A stretch of 39,712 bases of DNA, taken from positions 1-39,712 of the forward strand of contig JAIMJL010000016.1 in the NCBI GenBank assembly GCA_020693225.1, in the 5' to 3' direction. This DNA is from Sandarakinorhabdus sp. (GTDB taxonomy: Bacteria; Pseudomonadota; Alphaproteobacteria; Sphingomonadales; Sphingomonadaceae). Below are positions 7,000-17,744 of the stretch, piece after piece. The notes beneath the pieces are model-generated. The model worked only from the letters and a program-made list of their open reading frames with translations. It was not told the origin of the DNA and made no database searches. Both the position numbers and the translations under genes were made by a program. How positions within the stretch are numbered: the stretch's first letter is position 1; each line of letters starts with the position of its first letter.

Positions 7000-7607
7000 A
7001 AAATGGCCTTAGCCGCAGCCGACACGGCATGAAAGGCCGCAGGTGTCGCAATCGCATCCAGCGGCTGATCCCAGGCGTCTGCTTGCCTCGTCGCCGTCAG
7101 CCGCTCCAGCAGCTGCACCTCCCAGCCAAGGCCGATCGCCAGAACCGGCCCCTCTTCGCGCAGCTTTGCCAAGGTCCGGTCGTAAAAGCCGCCGCCTTGC
7201 CCCAGCCGGTTGCCCACCCGGTCTGCCGCCAGCAACGGCACCAGCACAACATCGGGCCGCACCGCGGGCCAGCTCGCCAAGGGCTCGGGAATACCGAGAA
7301 TGCCGGGCTGCAAGGCTCCCCTTTCGGCCGCGTGAAAGGTGAGCGGCGCGCCCGGCACAACCAGAGGATAGCCCAGCGTCCAGCCGGCTTCCCGCGCCAT
7401 CCGTTCGGCTTCCGCGGGATCAATCTCGTCGCCCACTGCGGCATAGCTGGCGAGCACCCCCGGCGCCGGCAGATGCCGCAGGATTCGATTCGCCAAAGCC
7501 GCATGCAGCGCCCGCCGAACCGCAGGCGCCAACCCCTGCACAAAGGCAGCACGCGCCAGCCGCGACTCGCGCCGGGCGGCGGTTTTCCAGGGGTGGCGGG
7601 TCCGCAT
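6996..7607 (-). CDS. 5-formyltetrahydrofolate cyclo-ligase
   Basis: This 203-residue enzyme makes 5,10-methenyl-THF from 5-formyl-THF with ATP. The signature RVGNRLGQGGGFYDRTLA (about 130-147) and the earlier YAAVGDEIDP are diagnostic. The ATG at 7607 gives the basic start MRTRHPWKTAARRESR seen in the family; the longer open frame reaches into the 6S RNA gene and is rejected. Gene order zapA, 6S RNA, cyclo-ligase on one strand is the same as E. coli zapA-ssrS-ygfA. The stop overlaps DUF2842 by ATGA. Confidence 0.93.
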   Translation of the reverse strand: MRTRHPWKTAARRESRLARAAFVQGLAPAVRRALHAALANRILRHLPAPGVLASYAAVGDEIDPAEAERMAREAGWTLGYPLVVPGAPLTFHAAERGALQPGILGIPEPLASWPAVRPDVVLVPLLAADRVGNRLGQGGGFYDRTLAKLREEGPVLAIGLGWEVQLLERLTATRQADAWDQPLDAIATPAAFHAVSAAAKAIL

Positions 7608-7614
7608 CAACCGT

Positions 7615-7755
7615 TTGCCTGAAGATCCTCTGACGCCAGGTACGTCAGGTGGGAGCCATTTCCATGAACCAGGGCCCATTGAGGGACGGCCCCCCAGGAT
7701 GTTGAATCGCCTCAGGGATGCTCAATGGCGCGCATTGGGCAGATCCCGCCACCCG
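7615..7755 (-). ncRNA. ssrS: 6S RNA (approximate ends)
   Basis: The 153-bp gap between zapA and the cyclo-ligase is exactly where proteobacteria keep 6S RNA, which binds sigma70 RNA polymerase and mimics an open promoter. On the minus strand I see CCATTGAG pairing with CTCAATGG, enclosing ATCCCTGAGGCGATTCAAC, which resembles the conserved CCCUGAGSCGAU of 6S RNAs. GGGCC/GGCCC pairs lie inside, and a CTGACG/CGTCAG hairpin lies near the 3' side (7630-7648). Ends are estimates; a covariance-model search was not possible. Confidence 0.65.
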
Positions 7756-7760
7756 CATAT

Positions 7761-8075
7761 CTAGGGTGTCTCGCCGCCGGCTGCAATGCGCGACAGGGCC
7801 GAAGCCAGGGCCTCCGATCGCAGCACGAGGGCTTCCAGCGCGCTCGTGTCAGCCGGCGGCGGCGCGACACCCCGGCGTTCGTCCAGCAGTTCGCCGGTCA
7901 CCTGAAGCGCCGCCATCAGCAGCAACCGCGCCTCGCCCAATGCACCCAGCGCATCGATCAGATCCGCGGATTTCGAATCGAGATATTGCCCGGCCGAGCG
8001 CAGCGCCGCCTCTTCCCCGTCTCGGCAGGACAATTTGTAGGCACGTCCGCCGATCGACAAGGTAACGTCAGCCAC
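7761..8075 (-). CDS. zapA: Cell division protein ZapA
   Basis: This 104-residue FtsZ-ring-associated protein crosslinks FtsZ filaments at midcell. The N-terminal strand domain VTLSIGGRAYKLSCRDGEE, followed by the LRSAGQYLDSK segment and a long helical coiled-coil tail, is the ZapA layout. The start is GTG at 8075, with no good ribosome-binding site. The upstream coiled-coil gene overlaps it by 8 bases, so translation is probably coupled. 6S RNA follows directly. Confidence 0.92.
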   Translation of the reverse strand: MADVTLSIGGRAYKLSCRDGEEAALRSAGQYLDSKSADLIDALGALGEARLLLMAALQVTGELLDERRGVAPPPADTSALEALVLRSEALASALSRIAAGGETP

Positions 8076-8241
8076 GCGCGGCGGCTTCGGCTATCAACCG
8101 GTCAAGGGCCGCAACCGTGGCGCGCGCTTCGGTTTCAAGCCGCTCGTGGCGCGTCTGCAAACCGGCCAGCCTGCTTGCTGCCGCTTCACCGGCTGCCAGG
8201 GCCTGCTCCAGCCGGGCCAACAGGGCCGCCGCGTCGCTCAG
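8068..8241 (-). CDS. Small coiled-coil protein with apparent CTG start
   Basis: A 57-residue open frame reads LSDAAALLARLEQAL from its CTG and continues as an uninterrupted amphipathic helix rich in Ala, Leu, Glu and Arg, ending LIAEAAARG. No ATG, GTG or TTG lies between the upstream in-frame stop and this CTG. The CTG carries a perfect AAGGAG six bases upstream, so CTG is the likely initiator; a TTG seven codons in is the alternative. It overlaps zapA by 8 bases. Small coiled-coil genes just upstream of zapA are common in alphaproteobacteria, and a role with ZapA is inference. Confidence 0.6.
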   Translation of the reverse strand: MSDAAALLARLEQALAAGEAAASRLAGLQTRHERLETEARATVAALDRLIAEAAARG

Positions 8242-8431
8242 TGTGCTCTCCTTTGCCTGTCAGAGGCTTGAAAGCGATTGATAAGAGTGATTCTTGGCAT
8301 TGGTCAATGCGCTGTGCGGCTCAGGCGTTGATTTATGTCGCCTGCTTTGCGAGGGAAGCCGCGCACGATGCTGTGCAACCGACTCGGCCGCTCGGTCGCA
8401 GTTTTCCTCGGTGATACGATGGGACGAAAAC

Positions 8432-10417
8432 ATGGTGGCTGACGCGCACGTGATGACACACGTGAAGACAATGGCAAATGCCATTCGCGCGCTGGCGATG
8501 GACGCCGTGGAAGCCGCCAATTCCGGCCACCCCGGCATGCCGATGGGCATGGCAGACGCCGCCACCATCCTGTGGGCCGAGTTTCTGAAGTTCGATGCCG
8601 CCGATCCGCACTGGCCCGATCGCGACCGCTTCGTGCTGTCGGCCGGGCATGGCTCGATGCTGCTCTACGCGCTGCTCCACCTGAGCGGCTTCGCGCGGCC
8701 CACAATCGACGATATCAAACGCTTCCGCCAACTGGGCAGCCCGTGCGCGGGGCATCCGGAGCGCCACGAGTTGGCCGGCGTGGAAACCACCACCGGTCCG
8801 TTGGGGCAGGGCCTGGCAACCGCCGTTGGCATGGCGATCGCCGAGCGGCATCTGAACGCGCAGTTCGGAGACAGGCTGATCGATCACCGCACCTGGGTGA
8901 TTGCCGGCGATGGCTGCCTGATGGAGGGGGTGAGCCACGAGGCGATCGGGCTTGCCGGGCATTTGAAACTGGGCCGGCTGAATGTGCTGTGGGACGACAA
9001 TGGCATTTCCATCGACGGGCCGATCGCCATGTCGGCCAGCGACGATGTGCCGGCGCGCTTCCGGTCCGCTGGCTGGCATGTGGTGGCCTGCGACGGGCAC
9101 GATCCCGAATCGATCCGCGCCGCCCTTGCCGAAGCCCGCGATTCCAGCCTGCCATCGCTCATCGCGGTCAAAACCGTGATCGGCTTCGGCGCGCCCACCA
9201 AGGCCGGCACGGCAAAAACCCACGGCAGCCCGCTGGGGGCTGACGAAGTGGCCGGCGCCAAGGCGGCGCTGGGCTGGACAGCCGCACCCTTTGAAATTCC
9301 CGCCGACATGGCCGCCGCCTGGCAGGCCATTGGCGCGCGCGGCGCAGCAGAGCGCACGGCCTGGACGGCCCGCCTTGCCGCGCATCCGCAAGCCGATGAA
9401 CTCCAGCGCCGCATGGCAGGCATGCTCCCCATCGATTTTTCGCTCGCCGCTTTGCGTGCGCGCATGGCAGCCGATGCCAAGCCGGTCGCCACCCGCAAGG
9501 CGTCGGAAATCGCGCTGGACGCCATCAATGCCCTGCTACCCGAAACCGTCGGCGGCTCCGCCGATCTCACCGGCTCCAACCTCACCAAGGGCAGCGTCCT
9601 CGCGCCGCTGGATGCCGCCAACTATGCTGGCCGCTATGTCTATTACGGCATCCGCGAATTCGGCATGGCGGCGGCAATGAACGGCCTTGCCCTGCACGGC
9701 GGCATCATCCCCTATGGCGGCACCTTCCTGGTGTTCGCGGATTATTGCCGCGCCGCGATCCGCCTGTCTGCGCTGCAGCAGCAAGGCGTCGTCTATGTGA
9801 TGACGCATGACAGCATCGGCCTCGGCGAAGACGGCCCCACGCACCAGCCGATCGAGCATCTGGCCTCGCTTCGCGCCATGCCCAATCTGGCCGTCTATCG
9901 CCCGGCCGACGCGCTGGAAACGGCGGAATGCTGGGAACTGGCGCTGCAGGATCGCAGCCGCCCGTCCATCCTTGCGCTGTCGCGGCAGAATCTGCCGCTG
10001 CTGCGGACGCTGGCGGATGAGAATATGGCGGCGCGCGGCGGCTATCGGCTGGTCGCTGCGTCGGCCCCGCGCCGCGCCATATTGGTGGCAACCGGCTCCG
10101 AAGTCTCGCTTGCCGTCACCGTGGCGAAAGTGCTGGAAGCCGAAGGCATTGGTGCCGATGTCGTCTCCATGCCCTGTTGGGAGCGCTTTGCCGAGCAATC
10201 CGCCGAGGCCCGCGCCGCGCTGCTCCCCGCCGATGTGCTCAAGGTTTCCATCGAGGCCGGCTCCACCTTCGGCTGGGAGCGGATCGTCGGCCACGATGGC
10301 CTGATGCTGGGCATCGACAGCTTCGGCGCCTCCGCTCCGGCCGAGGATCTCTACCGGCACTTCGGGCTTGTCCCCGAAACCATCGTCAGCAAGATCAAGA
10401 CACGACTGGGAGTTTGA
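8432..10417 (+). CDS. tkt: Transketolase
   Basis: This 661-residue thiamine-diphosphate enzyme transfers two-carbon units between sugar phosphates in the pentose phosphate pathway. SGHPGMPMG (about 31-39), [13 protein letters not shown] (about 158, the TPP/Mg2+ motif ending in [10 protein letters not shown]) and [15 protein letters not shown] (about 464) are the expected markers, in PP-Pyr-C-terminal order. The ATG at 8432 was chosen because the next residues lead quickly into [14 protein letters not shown], where family similarity begins; an internal ATG at 8453 cannot be excluded. It heads the tkt-gap-pgk-fba operon and diverges from the zapA string. Confidence 0.96.
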   Translation: MVADAHVMTHVKTMANAIRALAMDAVEAANSGHPGMPMGMADAATILWAEFLKFDAADPHWPDRDRFVLSAGHGSMLLYALLHLSGFARPTIDDIKRFRQLGSPCAGHPERHELAGVETTTGPLGQGLATAVGMAIAERHLNAQFGDRLIDHRTWVIAGDGCLMEGVSHEAIGLAGHLKLGRLNVLWDDNGISIDGPIAMSASDDVPARFRSAGWHVVACDGHDPESIRAALAEARDSSLPSLIAVKTVIGFGAPTKAGTAKTHGSPLGADEVAGAKAALGWTAAPFEIPADMAAAWQAIGARGAAERTAWTARLAAHPQADELQRRMAGMLPIDFSLAALRARMAADAKPVATRKASEIALDAINALLPETVGGSADLTGSNLTKGSVLAPLDAANYAGRYVYYGIREFGMAAAMNGLALHGGIIPYGGTFLVFADYCRAAIRLSALQQQGVVYVMTHDSIGLGEDGPTHQPIEHLASLRAMPNLAVYRPADALETAECWELALQDRSRPSILALSRQNLPLLRTLADENMAARGGYRLVAASAPRRAILVATGSEVSLAVTVAKVLEAEGIGADVVSMPCWERFAEQSAEARAALLPADVLKVSIEAGSTFGWERIVGHDGLMLGIDSFGASAPAEDLYRHFGLVPETIVSKIKTRLGV

Positions 10418-10421
10418 CAGT

Positions 10422-11423
10422 ATGAAAGTAGCCATCAACGGTTTCGGGCGCATCGGCCGCCTCGTTCTTCGCGCCATCCTGGAGCAGGGCCGCTCCGACA
10501 TCGAGGTTGTCGCCATCAACGATCTGGGCGACGCGAAGATGAATGCCCTGCTGTTCAAGCGCGATTCCGTGCATGGCCGCTTCCCCGGTGACGTGGCGGC
10601 CGACGGCAATGATCTCGTCGTCAATGGCAAGCACATCCGGGTGACCGCCGAGCGCGATCCGGGCAAGCTGCCGCACAAGGAGCTGGGCGTTGACATCGCG
10701 CTCGAATGCACCGGCTTCTTCACCGATGCCGACAAGGCCCGCGCCCATATCGCCGCCGGCGCCAAACGGGTGCTGATTTCCGCGCCCGGCAAGGGCGTCG
10801 ATCTCACCGTGGTCTATGGTGTGAACCACCACAAGCTGACCGCCGACCATCATGTCGTGTCCAACGCCAGCTGCACGACCAATTGCCTCGCCCCCGTCGC
10901 AATGATCATGAACAATCTCGTCGGCATCGAGCGCGGCCTGATGACCACCATCCACGCCTATACCAACGACCAGAAGATCCTGGATCAGATCCACTCCGAT
11001 CCGCGCCGCGCCCGCGCCGCCGGCATGTCGATGATCCCGACAACCACCGGGGCGGCCCGCGCCGTGGGCGAAGTGCTGCCCGAACTGAAGGGCAAGCTGG
11101 ATGGCTCGGCGATCCGCGTGCCAACCCCCAATGTCAGCCTGGTGGACCTCACCTTCGTTCCCGGTCGCGACACCTCGCGCGATGAGGTCAACGCCGCGCT
11201 GAAGGCCGCCAGCGAAGGGACGCTGAAGGGCGTCCTCGACTATACCGACGAGCCGCTGGTTTCGATCGACCTGAACCATGTTCCGGCCTCGTCCACCGTC
11301 GACAGCCTGGAAACCGCGGTGCTCGATGGCAAGCTGGTGCGCGTCGTCTCCTGGTACGACAATGAATGGGGCTTCTCCAACCGCATGGCCGATACCGCGG
11401 TCGCCATGGGGAAACTGCTCTAG
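10422..11423 (+). CDS. gap: Glyceraldehyde-3-phosphate dehydrogenase, type I
   Basis: This 333-residue enzyme has an NAD-binding N-terminus, [12 protein letters not shown], and the catalytic cysteine in [12 protein letters not shown] (about 147-158). It also carries the C-terminal [12 protein letters not shown] signature. It converts glyceraldehyde-3-phosphate to 1,3-bisphosphoglycerate. The ATG at 10422 lies 4 bases after the transketolase stop, and the next gene, pgk, starts one base after its own stop, so this is one operon. VAINDL at about 32-37, with Asp-Leu after Asn, favours NAD over NADP use (inference). Confidence 0.97.
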   Translation: MKVAINGFGRIGRLVLRAILEQGRSDIEVVAINDLGDAKMNALLFKRDSVHGRFPGDVAADGNDLVVNGKHIRVTAERDPGKLPHKELGVDIALECTGFFTDADKARAHIAAGAKRVLISAPGKGVDLTVVYGVNHHKLTADHHVVSNASCTTNCLAPVAMIMNNLVGIERGLMTTIHAYTNDQKILDQIHSDPRRARAAGMSMIPTTTGAARAVGEVLPELKGKLDGSAIRVPTPNVSLVDLTFVPGRDTSRDEVNAALKAASEGTLKGVLDYTDEPLVSIDLNHVPASSTVDSLETAVLDGKLVRVVSWYDNEWGFSNRMADTAVAMGKLL

Positions 11424-11424
11424 G

Positions 11425-12627
11425 ATGTTTGCCACGATCGACGACATGCCCGGCGATCTGCGGGGCAAGCGCGTGCTGGTGCGCGCCGACCTCAATGTGC
11501 CGATGCAGGATGGCGTCGTCTCGGATGCCACGCGCCTGCAGGCCTGCGTGCCGACGGTTGCGGCGCTGGCGGATCGCGGCGCGGTGGTGCTCATCCTGTC
11601 GCATTTCGGCCGCCCGAAGGGTGTGGAAAAGGCGCTGTCGCTGCGGCCGATTGCCTGGGCGCTGGGCGAAGTGCTGGGCCGCGAAATGGCCTTCGTTGCC
11701 GATTGCGCCGGCCCGGATGCCGAAGCCGCGGTGGTCGAACTGCATCCGGGCCAGATCGCCGTGCTGGAAAACACCCGCTTCCACCCCGGCGAGGAAGCCA
11801 ATGATCCGGCGCTGGCCGCCGCGATCGCCCGCCTGGGCGACTATTTCGTCAACGATGCCTTTTCTGCCGCACACCGCGCCCACGCATCCACCGAAGGTCT
11901 GGCGCACCTGCTGCCGGCCTTTGCCGGGCGCGCCATGGAAGCCGAGCTGAAGGCGCTGGAAGCCGCGCTCGGCAAGCCCGAGCGACCGGTTGTCGCCGTG
12001 GTCGGCGGGGCAAAAGTCTCCACCAAGCTCGATGTGCTGCTGCACCTCGTCGGCAAGGTCGATCACCTCATCATCGGCGGCGGCATGGCCAACACCTTCC
12101 TCGCCGCAAACGGCGTCGATGTGGGCAAAAGCCTGTGCGAACATGCGCTGGCAGACACGGCGCGCGAAATCCTCACCCGCGCCGCCGCCGCCGGCTGCAC
12201 CGTGCATTTGCCCTATGATGTCGTCGTCGCGCGCGAGTTCAAGGCGCATGCCGCCTATGAAGTGGTCAACATTCACGAAGTGCCCGCCGACGCGATGATC
12301 CTCGATCTCGGGCCGCTGGCCGTTGAAATGCTCTCCGATGTGCTGAAAACCTGCGCCACGCTGGTGTGGAACGGCCCATTGGGCGCGTTCGAGCTGGAGC
12401 CGTTCGACGCCGCCACGGTGGCGCTCGCCCGGACGGCCGCCGCCCTCACCGAAGGCGGCACGCTAGTGTCCGTTGCCGGCGGCGGCGACACGGTCGCCGC
12501 GCTGAACCATGCCGGCGTTGCCGACAAGTTCACGTTCGTTTCCACCGCCGGCGGCGCCTTCCTGGAATGGATGGAAGGCAAGACCCTGCCCGGCGTCGAA
12601 GCCTTGCAACAGGAGCACCGCCCATGA
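11425..12627 (+). CDS. pgk: Phosphoglycerate kinase
   Basis: This 400-residue glycolytic kinase transfers phosphate from 1,3-bisphosphoglycerate to [19 protein letters not shown] (about 15-30), [22 protein letters not shown] and the C-terminal [14 protein letters not shown] (about 351-364) are the family's substrate and nucleotide motifs. The start ATG follows the gap stop by one base, giving TAGGATG. It ends in an ATGA overlap with fba. Confidence 0.97.
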   Translation: MFATIDDMPGDLRGKRVLVRADLNVPMQDGVVSDATRLQACVPTVAALADRGAVVLILSHFGRPKGVEKALSLRPIAWALGEVLGREMAFVADCAGPDAEAAVVELHPGQIAVLENTRFHPGEEANDPALAAAIARLGDYFVNDAFSAAHRAHASTEGLAHLLPAFAGRAMEAELKALEAALGKPERPVVAVVGGAKVSTKLDVLLHLVGKVDHLIIGGGMANTFLAANGVDVGKSLCEHALADTAREILTRAAAAGCTVHLPYDVVVAREFKAHAAYEVVNIHEVPADAMILDLGPLAVEMLSDVLKTCATLVWNGPLGAFELEPFDAATVALARTAAALTEGGTLVSVAGGGDTVAALNHAGVADKFTFVSTAGGAFLEWMEGKTLPGVEALQQEHRP

Positions 12628-13538
12628 AGATCAGCAAAACCGTCCGCGCCATCCTCGCCAATTATGAAAGCGATAACCCCGGCACGAAAGCCAATCTCGC
12701 CCGCATGTTGATGGCCGGGCGACTGGGTGGCACCGGAAAGATGGTGATCCTCCCCGTGGACCAGGGCTTCGAGCATGGCCCGGCGCGCAGCTTTGCGGTC
12801 AATCCGCCGGGCTATGATCCGCACTATCACTTCCAGCTTGCCATCGATGCCGGGCTGAATGCCTATGCCGCGCCGCTAGGCATGATCGAGGCGGGTGCCG
12901 CCACCTTTGCCGGACAGATCCCCACCATCCTGAAGGTCAACAGCTCCAACAGCTGGGCGCAGGGCGTCAACCAGGCGGTCACCGGCGGCGTCGATGATGC
13001 GCTGCGGCTGGGCTGCTCGGCGATCGGCTTCACCATCTATCCCGGCGCCGACGACTGCTTCGACATGATAGAGGAAATCCGCGAGATGGCAGCGGAGGCG
13101 AAATCCGTGGGGCTGGCCACCGTCATCTGGAGTTATCCGCGCGGCGGCGCGCTACAGAAGGCCGACGAGCTGGCGCTCGATGTCGGGGCCTATGCCGCGC
13201 ACATGGCGGCGCTGCTGGGCGCGCACATCATAAAGGTGAAGCTGCCCACCGATCATATCGCGCAGAAGGATGCCGCGAAGGCCTATGCAGGCGGCGACTG
13301 GTCAACCCAGGCAAAGCGCGTCGCGCACGTGGTGCAAAGCTGCTTCGCCGGCCGCCGCATCGTCGTGTTTTCCGGTGGGGCCGCCAAGGGCGCTGACGCG
13401 GTCTATCAGGACGCGCGCGACATTCGCGACGGTGGCGGCAACGGCTCCATCATCGGCCGCAACAGCTTCCAGCGCCCGCGCGACGAGGCGCTCGCCCTGC
13501 TGGACCGGATCGTCCGCATTTACCAGAACAAGGAATAG
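12624..13538 (+). CDS. fbaB: Class I fructose-bisphosphate aldolase, FbaB/archaeal type
   Basis: This 304-residue Schiff-base aldolase is of the FbaB/DhnA family. [14 protein letters not shown] (about 40-53) is its substrate loop, and [10 protein letters not shown] (about 203-212) holds the Schiff-base lysine. No metal-binding class II motifs are present. It splits or forms fructose-1,6-bisphosphate. The start overlaps pgk by ATGA, so it completes the four-gene carbon operon. Many alphaproteobacteria use class II enzymes, so the FbaB type here is worth recording. Confidence 0.93.
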   Translation: MKISKTVRAILANYESDNPGTKANLARMLMAGRLGGTGKMVILPVDQGFEHGPARSFAVNPPGYDPHYHFQLAIDAGLNAYAAPLGMIEAGAATFAGQIPTILKVNSSNSWAQGVNQAVTGGVDDALRLGCSAIGFTIYPGADDCFDMIEEIREMAAEAKSVGLATVIWSYPRGGALQKADELALDVGAYAAHMAALLGAHIIKVKLPTDHIAQKDAAKAYAGGDWSTQAKRVAHVVQSCFAGRRIVVFSGGAAKGADAVYQDARDIRDGGGNGSIIGRNSFQRPRDEALALLDRIVRIYQNKE

Positions 13539-13547
13539 GCGCAGCGC

Positions 13548-14180
13548 TTGCGGGGCGCGGTCAATCGCTATCTGGCCGGCCAGTTCGCGCGCCCGCACGG
13601 GGCGTTCGGGCGGCTGATCGCGCCGCTGCTCAACCAGTCCGGTGCTGCCATGATGCGCGATGCCGTCTCTGCCCTCGCCCTGCAGCCGGGCGAGCGCCTG
13701 CTCGATCTGGGCTTCGGCGGCGGGGCATTGAGCGCGGCGGCCTTGCAGGCGGGTGCCATTGTCACCGGCGTCGATCGATCGGCCGCCATGGTGGCGCGCG
13801 CCAACGCGCGCTTTGCCGCCGCCATTTCCGCCGGGCAGGCGCGCTTCATCGAGGGTGCAGCCGAGGCTCTGCCGCTGCCCGATGCAGCAGTGGATTGCGC
13901 CACCAGCGTCAACACCCTTTACTTCTGGCAGGATCTCGACACCGTTCCGCGCGAACTGTGGCGCGTCATCGCTCCCGGTGGCCGTCTGGTCCTTGGCTGG
14001 CAAACGGCCGATTCGGTTCGCGCCTGGCCCGGCCATATCCATGGATTCCGGGCCTGGGACGACGCGCCCATCCTCAGCGCCGTGGCACGGGCCGGCTTCA
14101 CCATCGGCCCGCTTTCGTCCGGCCATCACCGCATGGTGGGTGACTACCGCACGCTGGTCGCGCTACGGAGCATGGCATGA
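13548..14180 (+). CDS. Class I SAM-dependent methyltransferase
   Basis: This 210-residue Rossmann-fold methyltransferase has motif [12 protein letters not shown] (49-59), an acidic residue at the end of strand 2 in [10 protein letters not shown] (71-80), and motif post-I around [18 protein letters not shown]. It then carries [17 protein letters not shown]. The UbiE/Methyltransf_11 type is clear but the substrate is not. The start is TTG, 9 bases after the aldolase stop, and the end overlaps thiE by ATGA. It may ride on the carbon operon. Confidence 0.85.
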   Translation: MRGAVNRYLAGQFARPHGAFGRLIAPLLNQSGAAMMRDAVSALALQPGERLLDLGFGGGALSAAALQAGAIVTGVDRSAAMVARANARFAAAISAGQARFIEGAAEALPLPDAAVDCATSVNTLYFWQDLDTVPRELWRVIAPGGRLVLGWQTADSVRAWPGHIHGFRAWDDAPILSAVARAGFTIGPLSSGHHRMVGDYRTLVALRSMA

Positions 14181-14872
14181 CCGAACCAGACTTCCCCGAA
14201 TCCGCCGACTTCGGCTCGCTGTTTGCACCCGATCGCCGCCCGCCCTGCCAGCTCTATCTCGTCTCGCCACCGGCCTTCGATCTCTCGGCGCACACGTCTG
14301 CCCTGGCCGATGCGCTGGGGGCAGGCGGGCAGGTGGCCGCCTATCAGCTCCGGTTGAAGGGTGCAGACGATGCCGCCATCCTGAAGGCCGCCAGCGCACT
14401 TCAGCCGATCTGCGCCGCGCATGACATCGCCTTCATCCTGAACGACCGCATGGACCTCGCAAAGCAATGCGGCGCCGATGGCGTGCATCTGGGCCAGTCC
14501 GATGGCAGTCCGCTGGCCGCCCGCGCTTTGCTGGGCCATGACGCGCAGATCGGCGTCACCTGCCATGCCAGCCGCCATCTTGCCATGGAGGCCGGCGAGG
14601 CCGGTGCCAATTATGTGGCCTTTGGTGCCTTCTTCCCCACCAGCACCAAGACGATCGACCATATGACCGAGCCGGACATCCTGACCTGGTGGACCACCCT
14701 GTCGCCCATCCCCTGCGTTGCGATCGGCGGCATCCGCGCCGAAAACTGCCCCCCGCTGGTCGCGGCCGGTGCCGACTTCCTCGCCGTCAGCGCCGCGATC
14801 TGGTCGCATCCGCTGGGTGCGGCCGCTGCCGTCAGAGCATTTGACGAACCGCTCGGCTCATCGCAGCCATGA
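14177..14872 (+). CDS. thiE: Thiamine phosphate synthase
   Basis: This 231-residue TIM-barrel protein joins HMP-PP and HET-P to thiamine phosphate. [20 protein letters not shown] (about 94-113) is the phosphate- and substrate-binding segment. [10 protein letters not shown] (about 154-163) corresponds to the GPxxxTxTK loop, and [19 protein letters not shown] to the second phosphate site. The N-terminal 30 residues are an unusual extra leader. Its product, after phosphorylation, is the cofactor of the transketolase upstream. It overlaps the methyltransferase by ATGA. Confidence 0.9.
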   Translation: MTEPDFPESADFGSLFAPDRRPPCQLYLVSPPAFDLSAHTSALADALGAGGQVAAYQLRLKGADDAAILKAASALQPICAAHDIAFILNDRMDLAKQCGADGVHLGQSDGSPLAARALLGHDAQIGVTCHASRHLAMEAGEAGANYVAFGAFFPTSTKTIDHMTEPDILTWWTTLSPIPCVAIGGIRAENCPPLVAAGADFLAVSAAIWSHPLGAAAAVRAFDEPLGSSQP

Positions 14873-14929
14873 TTGCGCGAACCCGCACGCGGGCCTAGCA
14901 CTGCGCCATTCAATGCAAGGACTCCATTT

Positions 14930-17056
14930 ATGACATCCCGCCTGAAATCCTCCCTCCTGCTAGCGACTGCCCTCATCATGACCATGCCCGCCCTCAACCC
15001 CGCCACCGCCCAAGGCGCAGCATCCGCCGCCAAGGCCGATTACAGCATCCTGACGAAGCCGTGGACCGGCCCGTTCAACGGTGTGCCGCCGTTCGACCGG
15101 ATCACGCCGGAGATGTTCCCCCCGGCGCTCGACATGAGCTTTGCCGAAGCGCGCGCCGATGTGAACCGGATCGCCAACAATCCGGCCGCGCCCACCTTCG
15201 CCAACACGATTGCCGCGCTGGAAGCCTCCGCGCCAACGCTCGATCGGGTGGCGGCGATGTTCTTCCTGCAAACCGCCAACATGAACACGGATGCCTATCA
15301 GGCGCTCGACCGCGACTGGAGCCCGAAGTTCGCGGCGCTGCAAGACGAGCTGTACCTCAACGACAAGCTGTTCCGCCGCATCGCCACCCTGTACGACAGC
15401 CGGGCGACTTTGGGCCTGGAGCCGGATCAGCTGCGCCTGCTGACCCGCACCTACGAAGGCTTCGTTCGCCAGGGTGCGCGCCTGTCGCCCGCCGACAAGA
15501 CGAAGCTGTCTGCGATGAACCAGGAGCTTGCCAACCTGTTCACCGATTTTTCCCAGCGGCTGCAGAAGGACGAGGAAACCTCGCTTGTCGCAACCGAGGC
15601 GGAAATGGCAGGTGTGCCCGATGGCGTGAAATCCGCCGCCCGCGCCGCCGCCGCCGACCGTCCGGACAAGCCGGCCTATGCCATCGTCAACACCCGCTCG
15701 GCCGTCGATCCGGTGCTCACCTTCGCCGACAACCGCGCCCTGCGCGAGCGTGTCTGGCGTGCCTTTGTGAACCGCGGCGACAATGGCGGTGCCACCGATA
15801 CGAATGAAACCATCGCCCGCATCGTGAAATTGCGCGCCGATCGCGCCAGGCTGCTCGGCTATCCCAGCCACGCCAACTGGCGCATGTCGGATACCATGGC
15901 GGTGGATCCGGCCCGCGCCGAAGAGCTGATGCTAAGGGTGTGGAAGCCGGCCGTTGCCCGCGTCGCCGAAGAAGTCGCCGACATGGAGAAGATCTCCAAG
16001 CACCCGATCGAGCCGTGGGATTATCTCTACTATGCCGAGAAGGTGCGCAAGGAGCGCTATGATCTCTCGGCCGCCGAGACCAAGCCCTATTTCGAGCTGA
16101 ACAACATGATCAACGCCTCTTTCTATGCGGCGAATCGGCTGTATGGGCTGTCGTTCAAGGAAATCAGCGGCACCGTCCCCGTTTTCCACCCGGACGTCCG
16201 CGTCTGGGAAGTCACCGGGCCAGACGGCAAGCACCGGGCGCTGTTCTATGGTGATTATTATGCCCGCGCCGGCAAGCGGTCGGGCGCCTGGATGACCGAA
16301 TATCGCGGCCAGCGCCGCTATCCCGTGGTGCAGACGTCGCTCGCCTCCAACAACAACAATTTCGCCAAGCCCGGCCCCGGCGAGCCGGTGCTGATCAGCT
16401 ATGACGACGCCAACACCCTGTTCCACGAGTTCGGCCACGCCATCCACTATATGCTGCAAAGCATCCGCTACGCCGGCCTTTCCACCACGCCGCGCGATTT
16501 TGTCGAGTTCCCCAGCCAGGTCAACGAACGCTGGCTGCTCACCCGCGATGTGCTGGACAAATATGCCCGCCACTACAAAACCGGCGAAGCCATGCCGGCG
16601 GCCCTCGTCGACAAGATTGTCAAGGCCGACACCTTCAACCAGGGCTATGCCACCGTGTCCTACCTCTCGTCGGCCATCGTCGACATGAAGCTGCACACGC
16701 TGGCCGATGGCGTGGTGAACCCTGACACGTTCGAGCGCGAAACGCTCGCCGCAATGGGCATGCCGAAGCAGATCGTGATGCGTCACCGCCTGCCGCAGTT
16801 CGGCCACCTCTTCTCCGGCGACAGCTATTCGGCGGGCTATTATTCCTACCTCTGGTCGGAGACGATGGATGCCGACACCTGGGCCGCCTTCGAGGAAGCC
16901 GGAAGCCCGTGGGACAAGGCCACCGCCGATCGCTTCCGCACCATCCTGCTGTCAACCGGCAACGAAACCGACCGCACCGAGGCCTATCGCGCCTTCCGCG
17001 GCCGCGATCCCGACGTGAAGGCCCTGCTGAAGCAGCGCGGCTTCCCGACCGAGTAG
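14930..17056 (+). CDS. Exported M3 family peptidase, Dcp-like
   Basis: This 708-residue zinc metallopeptidase is of the thimet oligopeptidase/dipeptidyl carboxypeptidase family. The N-terminus [17 protein letters not shown] leads to a probable signal peptide cleaved near ATAQG (about 28). [13 protein letters not shown] (about 497-509) is the HExxH zinc site, and [16 protein letters not shown] near residue 625-640 is the substrate-binding region of Dcp enzymes. The ATG at 14930 was chosen for AAGGA upstream and the clean signal peptide. It probably trims peptides in the periplasm. It is followed by a hairpin and stands alone between thiE and efp. Confidence 0.93.
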   Translation: MTSRLKSSLLLATALIMTMPALNPATAQGAASAAKADYSILTKPWTGPFNGVPPFDRITPEMFPPALDMSFAEARADVNRIANNPAAPTFANTIAALEASAPTLDRVAAMFFLQTANMNTDAYQALDRDWSPKFAALQDELYLNDKLFRRIATLYDSRATLGLEPDQLRLLTRTYEGFVRQGARLSPADKTKLSAMNQELANLFTDFSQRLQKDEETSLVATEAEMAGVPDGVKSAARAAAADRPDKPAYAIVNTRSAVDPVLTFADNRALRERVWRAFVNRGDNGGATDTNETIARIVKLRADRARLLGYPSHANWRMSDTMAVDPARAEELMLRVWKPAVARVAEEVADMEKISKHPIEPWDYLYYAEKVRKERYDLSAAETKPYFELNNMINASFYAANRLYGLSFKEISGTVPVFHPDVRVWEVTGPDGKHRALFYGDYYARAGKRSGAWMTEYRGQRRYPVVQTSLASNNNNFAKPGPGEPVLISYDDANTLFHEFGHAIHYMLQSIRYAGLSTTPRDFVEFPSQVNERWLLTRDVLDKYARHYKTGEAMPAALVDKIVKADTFNQGYATVSYLSSAIVDMKLHTLADGVVNPDTFERETLAAMGMPKQIVMRHRLPQFGHLFSGDSYSAGYYSYLWSETMDADTWAAFEEAGSPWDKATADRFRTILLSTGNETDRTEAYRAFRGRDPDVKALLKQRGFPTE

Positions 17057-17086
17057 GATAGACCGAACAAGGGGGCCTCCGGCAGC

Positions 17087-17125
17087 AAGGGGCCTGAGGC
17101 CCCTTCACCCCCGTCTTGGCTTTTT
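17087..17125 (+). terminator. Candidate intrinsic terminator
   Basis: AAGGGGCCT-g-AGGCCCCTT (17087-17105) is a perfect stem just after the M3 peptidase. An outer GGGGG/CCCCC pair is possible, and a T-rich stretch ends in TTTTT at 17121-17125. The T-run is about 15 bases from the stem, so efficiency is uncertain. Confidence 0.5.
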
Positions 17126-17180
17126 GCCCGGCCATGCGCTAAGGCGACCGCCACGCTCTTTCCAGACCACAGGTGAATGC

Positions 17181-17744
17181 ATGAAGATCAGCGGCGTGGA
17201 CATTCGTCCCGGCAACATCATCGAATATGAAGGCGGCATCTGGCGCGCGGTGAAAACCCAGCACACCCAGCCCGGCAAGGGCGGCGCCTACATGCAGGTC
17301 GAAATGAAAAACCTCATCGACGGCCGCAAGACCAATGTCCGCTTCCGCTCCGCCGAAGTGGTGGAGCGCATCCGCCTCGACACCAAGGACTTCCAGTATC
17401 TCTACGCCGAAGACGATAACCTCGTGTTCATGGACAAGGAAACTTACGACCAGGTCACGCTCGCCCGCGATCTGCTGGGCGATGCCGCCGCCTTCCTCAC
17501 CGACGGCATGGACGTCACCATGGAACTCTATGAAGAGCGCCCGCTTTCGGTGCAGCTGCCCGATCAGGTGGAAGCCCTGATCGTGGAAGCCGACGCCGTG
17601 GTGAAGGGGCAAACCGCCTCCTCCAGCTACAAGCCTGCCATTCTGGAAAACGGCGTCCGCGTGATGGTGCCGCCGCACATCGGCGCCGGCGTGCGGATTG
17701 TTGTCGATGTTTATGAACAGGCTTACGTGCGGCGCGCCGACTAA
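17181..17744 (+). CDS. efp: Elongation factor P
   Basis: This 187-residue translation factor relieves ribosome stalling at polyproline. KOW-like domain I carries the modification-loop lysine K33 in [11 protein letters not shown] domains follow, ending with [19 protein letters not shown]. The start has AGGTGA upstream. A lysine at the tip fits EpmA/EpmB-type or unmodified EF-P rather than arginine rhamnosylation. The stop TAA overlaps the suhB start as TAATG. Confidence 0.96.
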   Translation: MKISGVDIRPGNIIEYEGGIWRAVKTQHTQPGKGGAYMQVEMKNLIDGRKTNVRFRSAEVVERIRLDTKDFQYLYAEDDNLVFMDKETYDQVTLARDLLGDAAAFLTDGMDVTMELYEERPLSVQLPDQVEALIVEADAVVKGQTASSSYKPAILENGVRVMVPPHIGAGVRIVVDVYEQAYVRRAD

